A DNA stretch of 64,000 nt from Nitrospirales bacterium (lineage in GTDB: Bacteria > Nitrospirota > Nitrospiria > Nitrospirales > UBA8639). The DNA lies in the NCBI GenBank assembly GCA_029261355.1, contig JAJDBM010000024.1:310001-374000 (forward strand), given 5' to 3'. The position numbers and the translations under genes were made by a program. Positions 10,018 through 19,353 of the stretch are shown here, piece after piece. Below the pieces are notes generated by a model. The model was not told the DNA's origin. It ran no database searches and saw nothing but the letters and a program-made list of their open reading frames with translations. Each line of letters starts with the position of its first letter. Position 1 is the stretch's first letter.

Positions 10018-11640
10018 ATGGACTTAAGTACAGAACTAACCTGTCCAGAATGCGGCGAGCAACAAACTCAAGCTGAAGTCTGTGTATCATGCGGGGAAAA
10101 TCTGTTGAGTGCCGAGAACGAGATCCCCACCATACAGGGGAAAACGACCGTGTCCAAATCTTGGCCGACTCAATCGTCACCCAAGCCCGCATCAACTGAA
10201 TCACCAGTGAAATCTGAAGAAGTTCTCACACAATCTCTCAATACGATCATTGACCCACTACCAACAGAAACGCATATCACCATCAAATCGACAGAGGAAT
10301 CGCAGACCAATCAAAATCAGTCCAAGACGATCAATTGGCAGCATCTAGATGATGGACAGAGCCCTCAACCCGTCGTCACACCATCGGAAACAACTACGCC
10401 TCAAACAGTCGCTCTTCCGTGGAACGCGATCCCCAGCCAACAGGAGGAAGAACAGGTTAAACCTCTTCTCCCTGTAGAACAGACAGAAACCATCTCACCA
10501 ACCGACTCAGTGAGTACTGAACAGCAAACTGTCGAAGAACCACCCACGCCCCAACCGATCTCCACTCAAACATCAGCCTCATTGGATCGAGCCAGACACC
10601 CAGTCTTTCGTGGAACTGGACAATCTCTCTTCGGAATTTTTATTGTCAATACATTTCTCACCCTCATCACACTCGGCATCTACTCCTTTTGGGGCCGAGC
10701 ACGTGTACGGCAATTCCTGAATAGTCAAACAAATTTTGCTGGATCACGATTTTCCTATCATGGCACCGGGAAGGAACTCTTTACTGGATGGATGAAGGCG
10801 ATGTTGGTGTTTGGCCTGCCCTATCTGTCCTTGAGTTTGCTACCATTTTTTTGGCAGGGCATTCCGGCCTATATTCCGCAAGCCGTGGCGGGACTACTTG
10901 TTCTGATATTCCTGCCAGTCGCCGTCGTCGGAGCTCATCGATATCGTTTGGGTCGAACGGCACTTCGTAATATTCGCTTCTCATTTCGAGGAACAGTATC
11001 GGATTACACGAAGCTATGGCTGAAAGGATCAGCCCTTACGGTTCTGACCCTCGGGGGCTACTACCCCTTCTTTGAAAATGCACGCCGCCACTATCTCGTC
11101 ACGCATTCACAATTTGGCAATCAAGAGTTTCACTACGATGGAACAGGCAAAGACCTACTCACGATCTACAGCAAAGCAGTCGGACTCTTCCTCGCCACCA
11201 TCCTCTTAGTCGGTGGAGCTCTCGTGACAGTCAACAGTGTCTTTCTTTCCCTACCCATGACTGAGATAAAGACCATTCTCCTCACATCAAGTCTTTTCCC
11301 ATTAGTCATTTTCATTGCACTTATCCCACCTTGGATGTATATTCAAGCTGCTCGGCAACGATTTTATTGGAATCATACATCCTTCGGTGACGCACGATTC
11401 CACTCAACCGTCCCGGCCTGGAAATTATTTGAACTCCGTCTGGGGCATCTCATTCTTTTAATAGCCACATTTGGTCTCGCCTGGCCTTGGGTACAAATTC
11501 GCAATCTCCAATTCTTCTACTACTACACAAGCCTTCACGGGCCCATTCACCTTCATCGCATCGAACAAGACGCCTTAGACGCCTCACCCACAGGTGAAGA
11601 GTTAGCAGGGTTTTTTGATACAGGATTTGACCTTGGGTAG
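10018..11640 (+). CDS. DUF898 (YjgN-family) membrane protein with N-terminal zinc ribbon
   Basis: A 540-residue protein. It starts with a zinc ribbon (Cys pairs CPEC and CVSC within the first 25 residues). A Gln/Thr/Pro/Glu-rich linker runs to about residue 190 and looks disordered. The DUF898 membrane domain has several hydrophobic segments and recurring signatures: TLGIYSFWGRARVRQF, FSYHGTGKEL, FHYDGTGKDL and a third related stretch, FGDARFHST. YjgN-like proteins have no established biochemical role. The M48 protease gene follows 85 bases later, a pairing I recall from other bacteria, so a role in membrane protein handling is an inference only. Confidence 0.85.
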   Translation: MDLSTELTCPECGEQQTQAEVCVSCGENLLSAENEIPTIQGKTTVSKSWPTQSSPKPASTESPVKSEEVLTQSLNTIIDPLPTETHITIKSTEESQTNQNQSKTINWQHLDDGQSPQPVVTPSETTTPQTVALPWNAIPSQQEEEQVKPLLPVEQTETISPTDSVSTEQQTVEEPPTPQPISTQTSASLDRARHPVFRGTGQSLFGIFIVNTFLTLITLGIYSFWGRARVRQFLNSQTNFAGSRFSYHGTGKELFTGWMKAMLVFGLPYLSLSLLPFFWQGIPAYIPQAVAGLLVLIFLPVAVVGAHRYRLGRTALRNIRFSFRGTVSDYTKLWLKGSALTVLTLGGYYPFFENARRHYLVTHSQFGNQEFHYDGTGKDLLTIYSKAVGLFLATILLVGGALVTVNSVFLSLPMTEIKTILLTSSLFPLVIFIALIPPWMYIQAARQRFYWNHTSFGDARFHSTVPAWKLFELRLGHLILLIATFGLAWPWVQIRNLQFFYYYTSLHGPIHLHRIEQDALDASPTGEELAGFFDTGFDLG

Positions 11641-11725
11641 AGAGCTTCACGTACGTTGAAAAACTTCATAATCTGTTAACCTACACACATTCTCTTTCAA
11701 TCACCTGATACGAGCTAAGCTACTC

Positions 11726-12874
11726 GTGAATTCCAGTACACAGCAACATGAATGGGATGGCATCTACTATGATGGTGTCTCAGCCGTGCCCCACCATGTC
11801 ACGGTTCAGGTGCGGCCAAATGGCATGCAGATCATTGCCCGCTCAGGCAGTCAGTTATCGTGGCGCTATCAAGACGTACGACAAACTCAAGGCAAGTATG
11901 AAGGAGAAGAAGTTCGATTTGAACGTGGAAATGGAATTTGTGAAACACTCGCGATCGCCGATAGCAAAATTTTATACAGCCTTCATGAGGTCGCACCAGA
12001 CCAAGTTTCACACTTTCATAATCCAGCTCGTCGTCGCCAACGATTTTCCTTGACGATACTGGCAGGAATTGCCAGCATTCCGCTCTTATGGGCCGCCTTC
12101 AGTTGGGGTATCCCGTGGATGTCAGGTCCAATCACCACGCTCATTCCAATTTCCTGGGAAGAAGAGCTTGGGGAAATTCTGACCACCAAGTTTGCGCCAC
12201 CTGAGAAGCAATGTACAGATCAACAAGTCGTAGAGTCATTGCAGACCATCGTGGCCACACTCAGTCGCTCAATAGAGTCGAACCCGTACTCGTTTACCGT
12301 TCATATTGTCGACAACCCTACGGTTAATGCTCTCGCTGCACCAGGGGGACAGATCATTATATTTCGTGGCTTGCTCAAGAACACTCAATCTGCCAATGAA
12401 ATGGCCGGGGTACTTGCGCACGAAATGCAACATGTCTTGCACCGACATAGTCTGCGACTCATCGTGCAGCAAGCCTCTATGGGAATCGTGGTAGGCGCCT
12501 TAAGTGGAGACGTGAGTGGCATCATGACCTTTGGGCTTCAAGCTGCCCATGTATTGCAAACCCTGTCGTATAGTAGAGATAAAGAAGAACATGCGGACAA
12601 ACTGGGCCTGCTCCTACTACTACGAACAGGAATCAACCCGGAGGGTATGATACAATTTTTTAAATCCATCAACCCAGAACCGAAAGAAAAGAAAAAAGCA
12701 CTGCAACCCCTCTCACACTACTTCACCACTCATCCAGCAACCGACGAACGCATTCAACGCTTACGAGCTCTCATTCCTCCCACATTCAATCCCACAACCT
12801 CTTTACTACCTAACAACAACTGGACTCAGATTCGAGAACGATGCAATTCGGCTGATATAGAAACAGCGGAATAG
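11726..12874 (+). CDS. M48-family zinc metalloprotease
   Basis: A 382-residue membrane-associated peptidase. The N-terminal 90 residues form a small beta domain (WDGIYYDGVSA, MQIIARSGSQLSW). One transmembrane segment lies at about residues 104-132. The M48 catalytic domain has HEMQH at residues 232-236 and a downstream EEHADKLG that supplies the third zinc ligand. The motif GGQIIIFRGLLKNTQSANE is typical of M48/BepA-like peptidases. GTG 11726 is the only in-frame start that keeps the N-terminal domain; its ribosome site is weak. It is likely co-expressed with the upstream DUF898 gene. Confidence 0.9.
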   Translation: MNSSTQQHEWDGIYYDGVSAVPHHVTVQVRPNGMQIIARSGSQLSWRYQDVRQTQGKYEGEEVRFERGNGICETLAIADSKILYSLHEVAPDQVSHFHNPARRRQRFSLTILAGIASIPLLWAAFSWGIPWMSGPITTLIPISWEEELGEILTTKFAPPEKQCTDQQVVESLQTIVATLSRSIESNPYSFTVHIVDNPTVNALAAPGGQIIIFRGLLKNTQSANEMAGVLAHEMQHVLHRHSLRLIVQQASMGIVVGALSGDVSGIMTFGLQAAHVLQTLSYSRDKEEHADKLGLLLLLRTGINPEGMIQFFKSINPEPKEKKKALQPLSHYFTTHPATDERIQRLRALIPPTFNPTTSLLPNNNWTQIRERCNSADIETAE

Positions 12875-12898
12875 ACAAGCTACCAGTCACTAAATTTG

Positions 12899-13397
12899 AG
12901 GACAAGCCGGATAAAGCATGGGCAACCGACATCAGATATATTGGGACCCATGAAAGATGATGGTACCTGACGATCGTGAGGTTTCTCTATTCACGCCGGA
13001 TCATCGAGTGATCGATGAAGCTAAGATGGCAAAGAAGATCGTCCAGGACGCCTTACTGATGGCCGCATGGCGACCAAAGCCCAAACATGACGTCATGATC
13101 CACTCCGATCAAGGATCGCAGTTCAGTCATGACAAATGGAATTTATTTTGTCAAACCCATGGCTTACGGCCTTACATTAATCGCCAGGAAAACTGTTATG
13201 ATAACCCAGCGATCGAATCCTTCTTCGAAAGTCTGAAAAATGAAAAATTTCGTCGTCACATCTTCAAAACTCGTGAAACCGTACGAGCAGAAACCTTCGA
13301 TGATATTGAGATGTTTGCTCATCGAACGAGACGCCATCAACAGTTGGGAAATAGGGGCCCAACAGCGTATGAGCAGCAGATGGGAAAACTAGGGTGA
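12899..13397 (+). pseudogene. IS3-family transposase remnant (OrfB, integrase core)
   Basis: C-terminal part of an IS3-type DDE transposase. Translation upstream of the longest frame gives KAWATDIRYIGTHER, then a TGA, then WYLTIV. This is the start of the integrase core, and a frame change follows. The open part (12957-13397) holds IHSDQGSQFS, NCYDNPAIESFFESLKNE and HQQLGNRGPTAYEQ, which include the second Asp and the Glu of the DDE triad. OrfA and the N-terminal part of OrfB are absent. It is certainly inactive. Confidence 0.87.
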
Positions 13398-13398
13398 G

Positions 13399-13423
13399 TG
13401 TCCACGGAAACAAGGGAAGTTCA
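13399..13423 (+). repeat. Right terminal inverted repeat of the IS3-type remnant
   Basis: TGTCCACGGAAACAAGGGAA and the bases after it, directly downstream of the OrfB remnant, resemble an IS3-family end. The matching left end was not found, in keeping with deletion of the left half of the element. Confidence 0.5.
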
Positions 13424-13692
13424 AAACCTTTTCAAATGTGTCCGCAAAATCGAGGGAAACCCCAATAGGCAGACGACGATAGAGTCTTAAACCCAACTGA
13501 ACTATCGTGCACTAGCGTGAAGGCTGGCACAGCACAATACACAAGTAAATATTCCACAGAACGGCTGGAGTCCTCCATTAGGTTCTGGCACTATACTGCC
13601 TATTGCTTACTATTCTGTTGGAATCTATACAATTTCAAGAACTGACATATGCCAATTATTTCCGTACGTAAATACAACTGGAGATACGATTC

Positions 13693-14388
13693 ATGAAGCA
13701 TCATTTCCCCATGATGGCCACACTCATTCTTGTGGTATTCGGCAATGTAAGCTGTACGGAGCTTGAGCCTTATCGTGATAACAAAAATGGCCAAGCCATT
13801 TCGCTCAACGGCAACAAACAAACAAACCGCGTCATGGGTAAACAATATCGTGGACGTGGTCTGCCACCTGAAGGCACCATCCAGTCAGTGAGAAATGATG
13901 CCGCTAGTGACTATATGGACCAACAACAGTTTGAAATGGAGCGAGCGTTTTCCCAAGAGCTAAAAAGTCACGTCCTTGACCTCCAACGTCATGAGAGGGA
14001 CGTTATTCAACTCAGTTTACCAAGTCAGGCATTTTTCAATGTGTTTAGCTCCGAGATCCAAACGGATTTCCGGGTCACCTTAGCCAAGGCATCATTGATT
14101 ATTCGAAAATTCGACAAAACCGCAGTTCATATTATTGGTCACACCGACAACACTGGTACCCCAAATTACAATCAGCTCCTCTCTGAACGTCGAGCGATTA
14201 CCATCGCAGGATTTTTAAACAACCACGGAGTTGAAGATGTCAGGCTACGGATTGAAGGCCAAGGAGAATTTTCCCCTCTTCTCTCAAACGAATCTGCTGA
14301 AGGCCGACGAAAAAATCGTCGAGTCGATATTTTTCTGAAACCGATTGTGGAAGGCAAAGTCGAGTGGGCGTTTACTTCTCCTCAATAA
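13693..14388 (+). CDS. OmpA-domain lipoprotein
   Basis: A 231-residue protein with a signal peptide and lipobox (FGNVSC, Cys21). The C-terminal half is an OmpA-like peptidoglycan-binding domain: VHIIGHTDNTGTPNYNQLLS, then GEFSPL and GRRKNRRVDIFL, with the conserved Asp and the Arg pair that contact diaminopimelate. A linker of about 90 residues with acidic and Gln-rich parts separates them. It is most like Pal/YiaD-type lipoproteins that tie the outer membrane to the cell wall. No Tol genes are nearby. Confidence 0.88.
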   Translation: MKHHFPMMATLILVVFGNVSCTELEPYRDNKNGQAISLNGNKQTNRVMGKQYRGRGLPPEGTIQSVRNDAASDYMDQQQFEMERAFSQELKSHVLDLQRHERDVIQLSLPSQAFFNVFSSEIQTDFRVTLAKASLIIRKFDKTAVHIIGHTDNTGTPNYNQLLSERRAITIAGFLNNHGVEDVRLRIEGQGEFSPLLSNESAEGRRKNRRVDIFLKPIVEGKVEWAFTSPQ

Positions 14389-14941
14389 CGTCACTATCCA
14401 CAGTATCAAGAGAGCCTTCCTCTTACGGAGATAAAATGGGGACCTTCTACTATGAGAAACTGGCCGACAACCCTTCTATGAGGACCCGATTCCTACACTA
14501 GGGGAATCTCTCGAAGCAAGTACCTGCCATCCTCTCTCAATATCTCTGCCCTTCGATGTGATTTCAAGATTAGCAACAACTTGATTCATCAATAAAACAA
14601 CTCTTAGGAAGATACACATTTAGGTCTCTATTTCTTCAAACACCTATTTTCCACTTCTTTCGCTACCCCCATCTGTTCATCTCAATGCTCTCTCCAACAT
14701 CTTACAACTGCTTTAGACTTCATCTAATGAGTGAGTAGAAATTCCTCTACTCAATTATCGAACCCAAAGATCCGAAACATCGATTTGACATTATAGCGAA
14801 TCCAAATACGTTCCAGCTTAACCATACTGACTTTCAGCGCGGTATCAAATACTTCAAGGGTACGGAAGTTAATTGAATCGGCTATAGACGATTCATTGAA
14901 CACTTCATATCAATATTTTGTTCGCCGAGAGAGAACTTCTC
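14389..14941. other. Intergenic region, 553 bases
   Basis: No gene or convincing RNA structure seen. It is pyrimidine-rich in the middle (14620-14700) and presumably holds the promoter of the secreted protease. Confidence 0.3.
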
Positions 14942-17368
14942 ATGTACGCCTTCTTCTCTGTCTTCATTACCGTCTACTTAAAACTTGATTTTTCCGATTA
15001 TCTTCTTCACCTGACTCATGAACAAAAACCTTATCAGTCTCTCCTTCGCACCTCACTCGTCGTCACTGGTTCAATCGCATTCTTCTTTGCACAGCTTTTA
15101 GCGACAGGGGAAATCGCTCTGGCTATCACACCTGACATGACTGAAGCTGCACGGTCTCAGATTCAAAGTCTCATCCTTGAGAAAGAGCACCGGACACGTG
15201 TTCAAACAAAGCTGTCCTCTCACCTCCTTCATGCACGGTCTATGAAGAATGGAAAAGCCATTACACAAGGTGTACGTACATTACGGTCAGGCATACGAAT
15301 TGAACGAGATGGAAGCACCGAAGTGGATGTCACGGCAAACGTATCAAGAACGGTCTTGGCTCAAATTGAATCCCTTGGAGGCTCGATTATCAACCAATAC
15401 CCTGCACACCACGCGTTACGAGTGCGCATCAATATGAATGAGATAGAACACTTAGCCAGTTTTCCACAAATAGATTTCATTCAACCCGCCGTACAGATGA
15501 TGACCAATTCCCATGATAGCCTTGCAGACAACACCTCAGAAGGTGATGCCGCTCATCAAGCCAACGTAGCTCGCTCAACCTTTGGCGTCGATGGAACAGG
15601 CATCACGATTGGAGTACTGTCTAATGGGGTCAACTCTTTGGCTGCTCGACAAGCTTCTGGAGATTTACCGTCTCGAGTCACGGTTCTTCCTGGGCAAGCC
15701 GGGTCAGGTGATGAAGGAACGGCCATGCTAGAAATTGTGCATGACCTGGCCCCTGGCGCGCATTTGCTCTTTGCCACCGCATTTGGAGGACAAGCAGCGT
15801 TTGCGAGCAACATTGAGGCCCTTCGCCTTGCTGGAGCTAACATTATTGTTGATGATGTGTTTTATTTTGCTGAACCTGTCTTTCAAGACGGCATGATTGC
15901 CCAAGCCGTGAACAACGTCTCGGCCAATGGAACTCTGTACTTTTCTTCTGCCGGAAATTCTGGAAATCTCAACGCCGGCACAGCAGGCGTATGGGAAGGT
16001 GATTATACGGCAATGACCGCTCCACTGGCCTTGGGCTCTGGACCGAGTGCCCATGACTTTGGCGGGGGTATCAATGCCAATCAAATTACAAAAGATCCAC
16101 CGTTATTAATTACATTGTCGTGGGCTGATCCCACAGGCCATTCCACAAACGATTACGATCTCTTTCTCTTGAGTCCTGACCTTTCAACAGTTCTCGCCTC
16201 ATCAACCAATATACAAAACGGAACATCTGACCCTTATGAGCAAATATTTTCCGGACCATTTAACGATATCAATAATCAAATCGTCATCATCAAGACATCA
16301 GGTGAAGATCGGTACCTCCATCTCAGTACACACCGCGGAAGACTCGCGCTGGCCACTGACGGACAAATCGCTGGACATGCGACAGCAGCAGATGCATTTG
16401 CCATTGCAGCGGTCAATATCGCAACGGCTGGGGGAGGAGCATTTGTCGGTGGATCAGCAAACCCCGTCGAATCCTTTAGCTCTGATGGCCCTCGTCGAAT
16501 GTTTTACACCGCAGATGGCTCACCACTCACACCGGGTAACCTCTCATCAACTGGTGGAATCATTCGAGAAAAACCTGACCTTGCCGCAGCTGATGGAGTG
16601 GCCACCTCAACGCCAGGGTTTCATATGTTTTTCGGCACCTCTGCCGCAGCACCTCATGCAGCAGCTATTGCAGGATTACTCTTACAAGCCGATTCGACAA
16701 TGCTTCCCGTTGAAGTAAGATCTGCACTTCACAGCACAGCCTTGGATATTGAAGGGGTTGGATTTGATCGTGACTCAGGCTATGGACTCATTGACGCCTT
16801 AACAGCCGTTCAACAAGTCGTGCTTTCTACAGCCTATCCCTTAGCCATTAAGAAAAATGGGAGTGGCAGTGGCTCATTCGTCAGCACCCCGCTCGGTCAA
16901 AGCTGTGGGCCTACGTGTCCCGGGCATACGGCTCAACATCCAAACGGCACAAGCATCACCTTTACACCTAAGCCAGCGATCGATTCCGTCTTTGGTGGAT
17001 GGAACGGTGGTGGCTGTCATGGCACCGGCTCCTGCACAGTGACAGTCACTGAGGCAACGACGGTGATTGCCACCTTTCATCTTATTCCAGCCCCAATTTA
17101 TCCCTTAGCTATCAAGAAAAGTGGGAATGGCAGTGGCTCATTCATTAGCACTCCGCTCGGTCAAAGCTGTGGGCCGACATGTCCCGGCCATACCGCTCAT
17201 CATCCAAACGGCACAAGCATCAGCTTCACAACTAAGCCAACAATCGACTCTGTCTTTGATGGATGGGACGGTGGCGGGTGTAGTGGCACCGGCTCCTGCA
17301 CTGTGACAGTCACCGAGGCGATCACGGTCACAGCCATGTTTTCCCTCAAGCCACCGACGCCCAACTAA
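14942..17368 (+). CDS. Secreted S8/S53-like serine protease with two C-terminal B-repeats
   Basis: An 808-residue exported protein. A hydrophobic segment at about residues 40-62 probably serves as signal or anchor. The protease domain spans roughly 200-630. It has the nucleophile Ser567 in FGTSAAAPHAAA and AGN in YFSSAGNSGN. In place of the subtilisin HGT motif it has GDEGTAM (Glu258), and the usual DTG is LSNG (Ser227-Asn228). This fits the S53-like branch better than classical subtilisins. Two 85-residue Cys-containing repeats follow, each starting YPLAIKK. TTG 14918 is an alternative start; ATG 14942 has GAGAGA upstream. Confidence 0.82.
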   Translation: MYAFFSVFITVYLKLDFSDYLLHLTHEQKPYQSLLRTSLVVTGSIAFFFAQLLATGEIALAITPDMTEAARSQIQSLILEKEHRTRVQTKLSSHLLHARSMKNGKAITQGVRTLRSGIRIERDGSTEVDVTANVSRTVLAQIESLGGSIINQYPAHHALRVRINMNEIEHLASFPQIDFIQPAVQMMTNSHDSLADNTSEGDAAHQANVARSTFGVDGTGITIGVLSNGVNSLAARQASGDLPSRVTVLPGQAGSGDEGTAMLEIVHDLAPGAHLLFATAFGGQAAFASNIEALRLAGANIIVDDVFYFAEPVFQDGMIAQAVNNVSANGTLYFSSAGNSGNLNAGTAGVWEGDYTAMTAPLALGSGPSAHDFGGGINANQITKDPPLLITLSWADPTGHSTNDYDLFLLSPDLSTVLASSTNIQNGTSDPYEQIFSGPFNDINNQIVIIKTSGEDRYLHLSTHRGRLALATDGQIAGHATAADAFAIAAVNIATAGGGAFVGGSANPVESFSSDGPRRMFYTADGSPLTPGNLSSTGGIIREKPDLAAADGVATSTPGFHMFFGTSAAAPHAAAIAGLLLQADSTMLPVEVRSALHSTALDIEGVGFDRDSGYGLIDALTAVQQVVLSTAYPLAIKKNGSGSGSFVSTPLGQSCGPTCPGHTAQHPNGTSITFTPKPAIDSVFGGWNGGGCHGTGSCTVTVTEATTVIATFHLIPAPIYPLAIKKSGNGSGSFISTPLGQSCGPTCPGHTAHHPNGTSISFTTKPTIDSVFDGWDGGGCSGTGSCTVTVTEAITVTAMFSLKPPTPN
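16838..17350 (+). repeat. Tandem repeat of two ~255-base units inside the protease gene
   Basis: Two nearly identical units (starting at about 16838 and 17098) encode the repeats YPLAIKKNGSGSGSF and YPLAIKKSGNGSGSF. Both carry Cys pairs in LGQSCGPTCPGH and in GGGCxGTGSC. The protein type resembles divergent InlB B-repeats found at the ends of secreted bacterial proteins. Confidence 0.85.
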
Positions 17369-17435
17369 CCTGATGACTAGCCTTGCGAAAACGCTATCAG
17401 CGTTGAGCAGGGATTGTGACATCGTTTCCCTAGAA

Positions 17436-17723
17436 TCATTTCTTCACGAAAGTAATGTGCGATTTATACTCCTGGATCGCAGCGGCAAGCGACTTGCCCC
17501 CGAGGGGAATATTGGCATCGAGCGTATCTTCAATATCTTCATCTTCAATAATCACATCATAGCGTTCTTGCACATTTGTCATCACCGCACCTTGCGAGGC
17601 TTGGCTTGGCGGCATGTAAATTTCCTTCCACACTTCTTTCTCGACTAAACAAACATCCTTGAACCGCTCATACAAGAGCGCCAGCTTTTCAGGATCCGCT
17701 TCTCTTGGTCTTTCATCTGCCAT
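17436..17723 (-). CDS. Small acidic protein after hyuB, function unknown
   Basis: A 95-residue soluble protein. The ATG at 17723 has GAAGGAG upstream and is preferred to an earlier non-ATG start at 17759 that would overlap hyuB. The sequence has an acidic helical N-terminus (ADPEKLALLYERFKD) and EDEDIEDTLDANIPLGG near the C-terminus. I recognise no domain. It starts 32 bases after the hyuB stop and is likely the third gene of the hydantoinase operon, so it may be an accessory subunit. That role is inference. Confidence 0.75.
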   Translation of the reverse strand: MADERPREADPEKLALLYERFKDVCLVEKEVWKEIYMPPSQASQGAVMTNVQERYDVIIEDEDIEDTLDANIPLGGKSLAAAIQEYKSHITFVKK

Positions 17724-17755
17724 GACACATTCTCCTTCTTCAATCCACAAAATTT

Positions 17756-19351
17756 TCAACTATGTATGGTTGGCTTTTCATGTACATCCTCCCCATACCC
17801 CCCACCTCCAGGGGTTTCAATTGTGAGGATATCACCCGCTTGGACTACAAGGCGACATTTACTTGGTAATTCTTGAGTATTCCCTCCGCTCTGCAGTTGA
17901 TTCCTCCCTGGTTGACCAGACAGGCCTCCAGCCACACCATAAGGGCCTTTGGTACGCCGGTCAGAGAGAATCGTCACATGAGCCGTTTGTAAAAATTCAT
18001 ATTCACGCCGTAGACCATCACCTCCATGAAAAGTTCCTTGCCCACCTGATTGTTTCCGCACTTCATATCGCGTCACTCGAAAAGGATAGACATACTCCAA
18101 TGCTTCAACTGGCGTATTCAGCGTATTTGTCATATGGGAATGAATGGCACTCGCTCCCGTCCCTGTTGATCGAGCCCCCATACCACCCCCAATTGTCTCA
18201 TAGTAGGCGAAGGGCTGCTGGCGCCCCTCGTCCCATCCACCAATCGCGATATTATTCATGGTCCCTTGACTCGCAGCCGGAATACGATCTGGGCAGGCTT
18301 GGACCATGGCTCCTAAGACCACATCGACAATACGTTGAGACGTTTCGACATTTCCCCCAGCCACGGCTGCAGGAAAACGGGCATTCACGATCGTGCCTTC
18401 AGGCGCGACGATATGGATGGGCTCCATACATCCACTATTCGCTGGAATGTCGAGCCCAAGTAAGCATCGAAAGACATAGACGACAGCAGAGAGCGTGATA
18501 GGATAGACGGCGTTAATACTACCCTGACGTTGTTGATCTGTTCCCGTAAAGTCTACAGTGACCTCATCGCCTGCAATGGTCACAGAGGCCATTATCTTCA
18601 CTGGCTCAAAAGTAATTCCATCATCATCCAATTGATCGTCAAAGCAATAGTGCCCATCTGGTAATTCGGCGATCAACTGCCGCGTCATGCGCTCACCATA
18701 ATGTATTAACGCATCCATGTCTTGACAAACTTGCTCGAAGCCATATCGGTGCACAAAGCCTTCCATACGTTCGATCCCAATTCGGTTGGCCGCCAGTTGT
18801 GCCTGAAGGTCTCCCTCTCGTTCAATCGGCGTACGAACATTGGCCAAAAACAGGTCCCACACATCTTGATTGATGACTCCATCGCAAACCAGCTTGATGG
18901 GGGGAATAATGACACCTTCCTGGTACAGTTCTTCAGATAACGGCATTGAGCCTGCAGACATGCCACCCACATCAGCATGATGTGCACGATTAGCGACAAA
19001 CCCAACCAGCGTCTCTTGGCCATTGTGCTGAATGTAGATGGGAGACACCATCGTAATATCGGGCAGATGCGTCCCGCCTTGGTAGGGATCATTCACCATC
19101 GCCACGTCACCGGGAGTAAATTCAAGTTTGTGAAGACAGGCTTGAACAGAAAGCGGCATGGCACCAAGATGCACAGGAATATGAGCAGCTTGCGCCACAA
19201 GCTGTCCATAGGCATCGAAGACCGCGCAGGAAAAATCACACCGCTCTTTGATATTCGGAGAGTAGGCTGCCCGCTGGAGTCTGACCCCCATCTCTTCAGC
19301 GACCGACACAAAGAGATGCTTCATGATTTCTATTCGAATCGGATCATCCAT
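17756..19351 (-). CDS. hyuB: Hydantoinase B / 5-oxoprolinase family subunit
   Basis: A 531-residue subunit of an ATP-dependent amidohydrolase of the HyuA-HyuB family, which also includes N-methylhydantoinase, 5-oxoprolinase and acetone carboxylase. The signatures are KERCDFSCAVFD, HIPVHLGAMP, MVNDPYQGGTHLPDI and GGGYG at the end. It starts two bases after the hyuA stop, so the two are translationally coupled and form a heteromer. The substrate cannot be told from sequence. Length is normal for separate B subunits. Confidence 0.92.
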   Translation of the reverse strand: MDDPIRIEIMKHLFVSVAEEMGVRLQRAAYSPNIKERCDFSCAVFDAYGQLVAQAAHIPVHLGAMPLSVQACLHKLEFTPGDVAMVNDPYQGGTHLPDITMVSPIYIQHNGQETLVGFVANRAHHADVGGMSAGSMPLSEELYQEGVIIPPIKLVCDGVINQDVWDLFLANVRTPIEREGDLQAQLAANRIGIERMEGFVHRYGFEQVCQDMDALIHYGERMTRQLIAELPDGHYCFDDQLDDDGITFEPVKIMASVTIAGDEVTVDFTGTDQQRQGSINAVYPITLSAVVYVFRCLLGLDIPANSGCMEPIHIVAPEGTIVNARFPAAVAGGNVETSQRIVDVVLGAMVQACPDRIPAASQGTMNNIAIGGWDEGRQQPFAYYETIGGGMGARSTGTGASAIHSHMTNTLNTPVEALEYVYPFRVTRYEVRKQSGGQGTFHGGDGLRREYEFLQTAHVTILSDRRTKGPYGVAGGLSGQPGRNQLQSGGNTQELPSKCRLVVQAGDILTIETPGGGGYGEDVHEKPTIHS

Positions 19352-19353
19352 GC

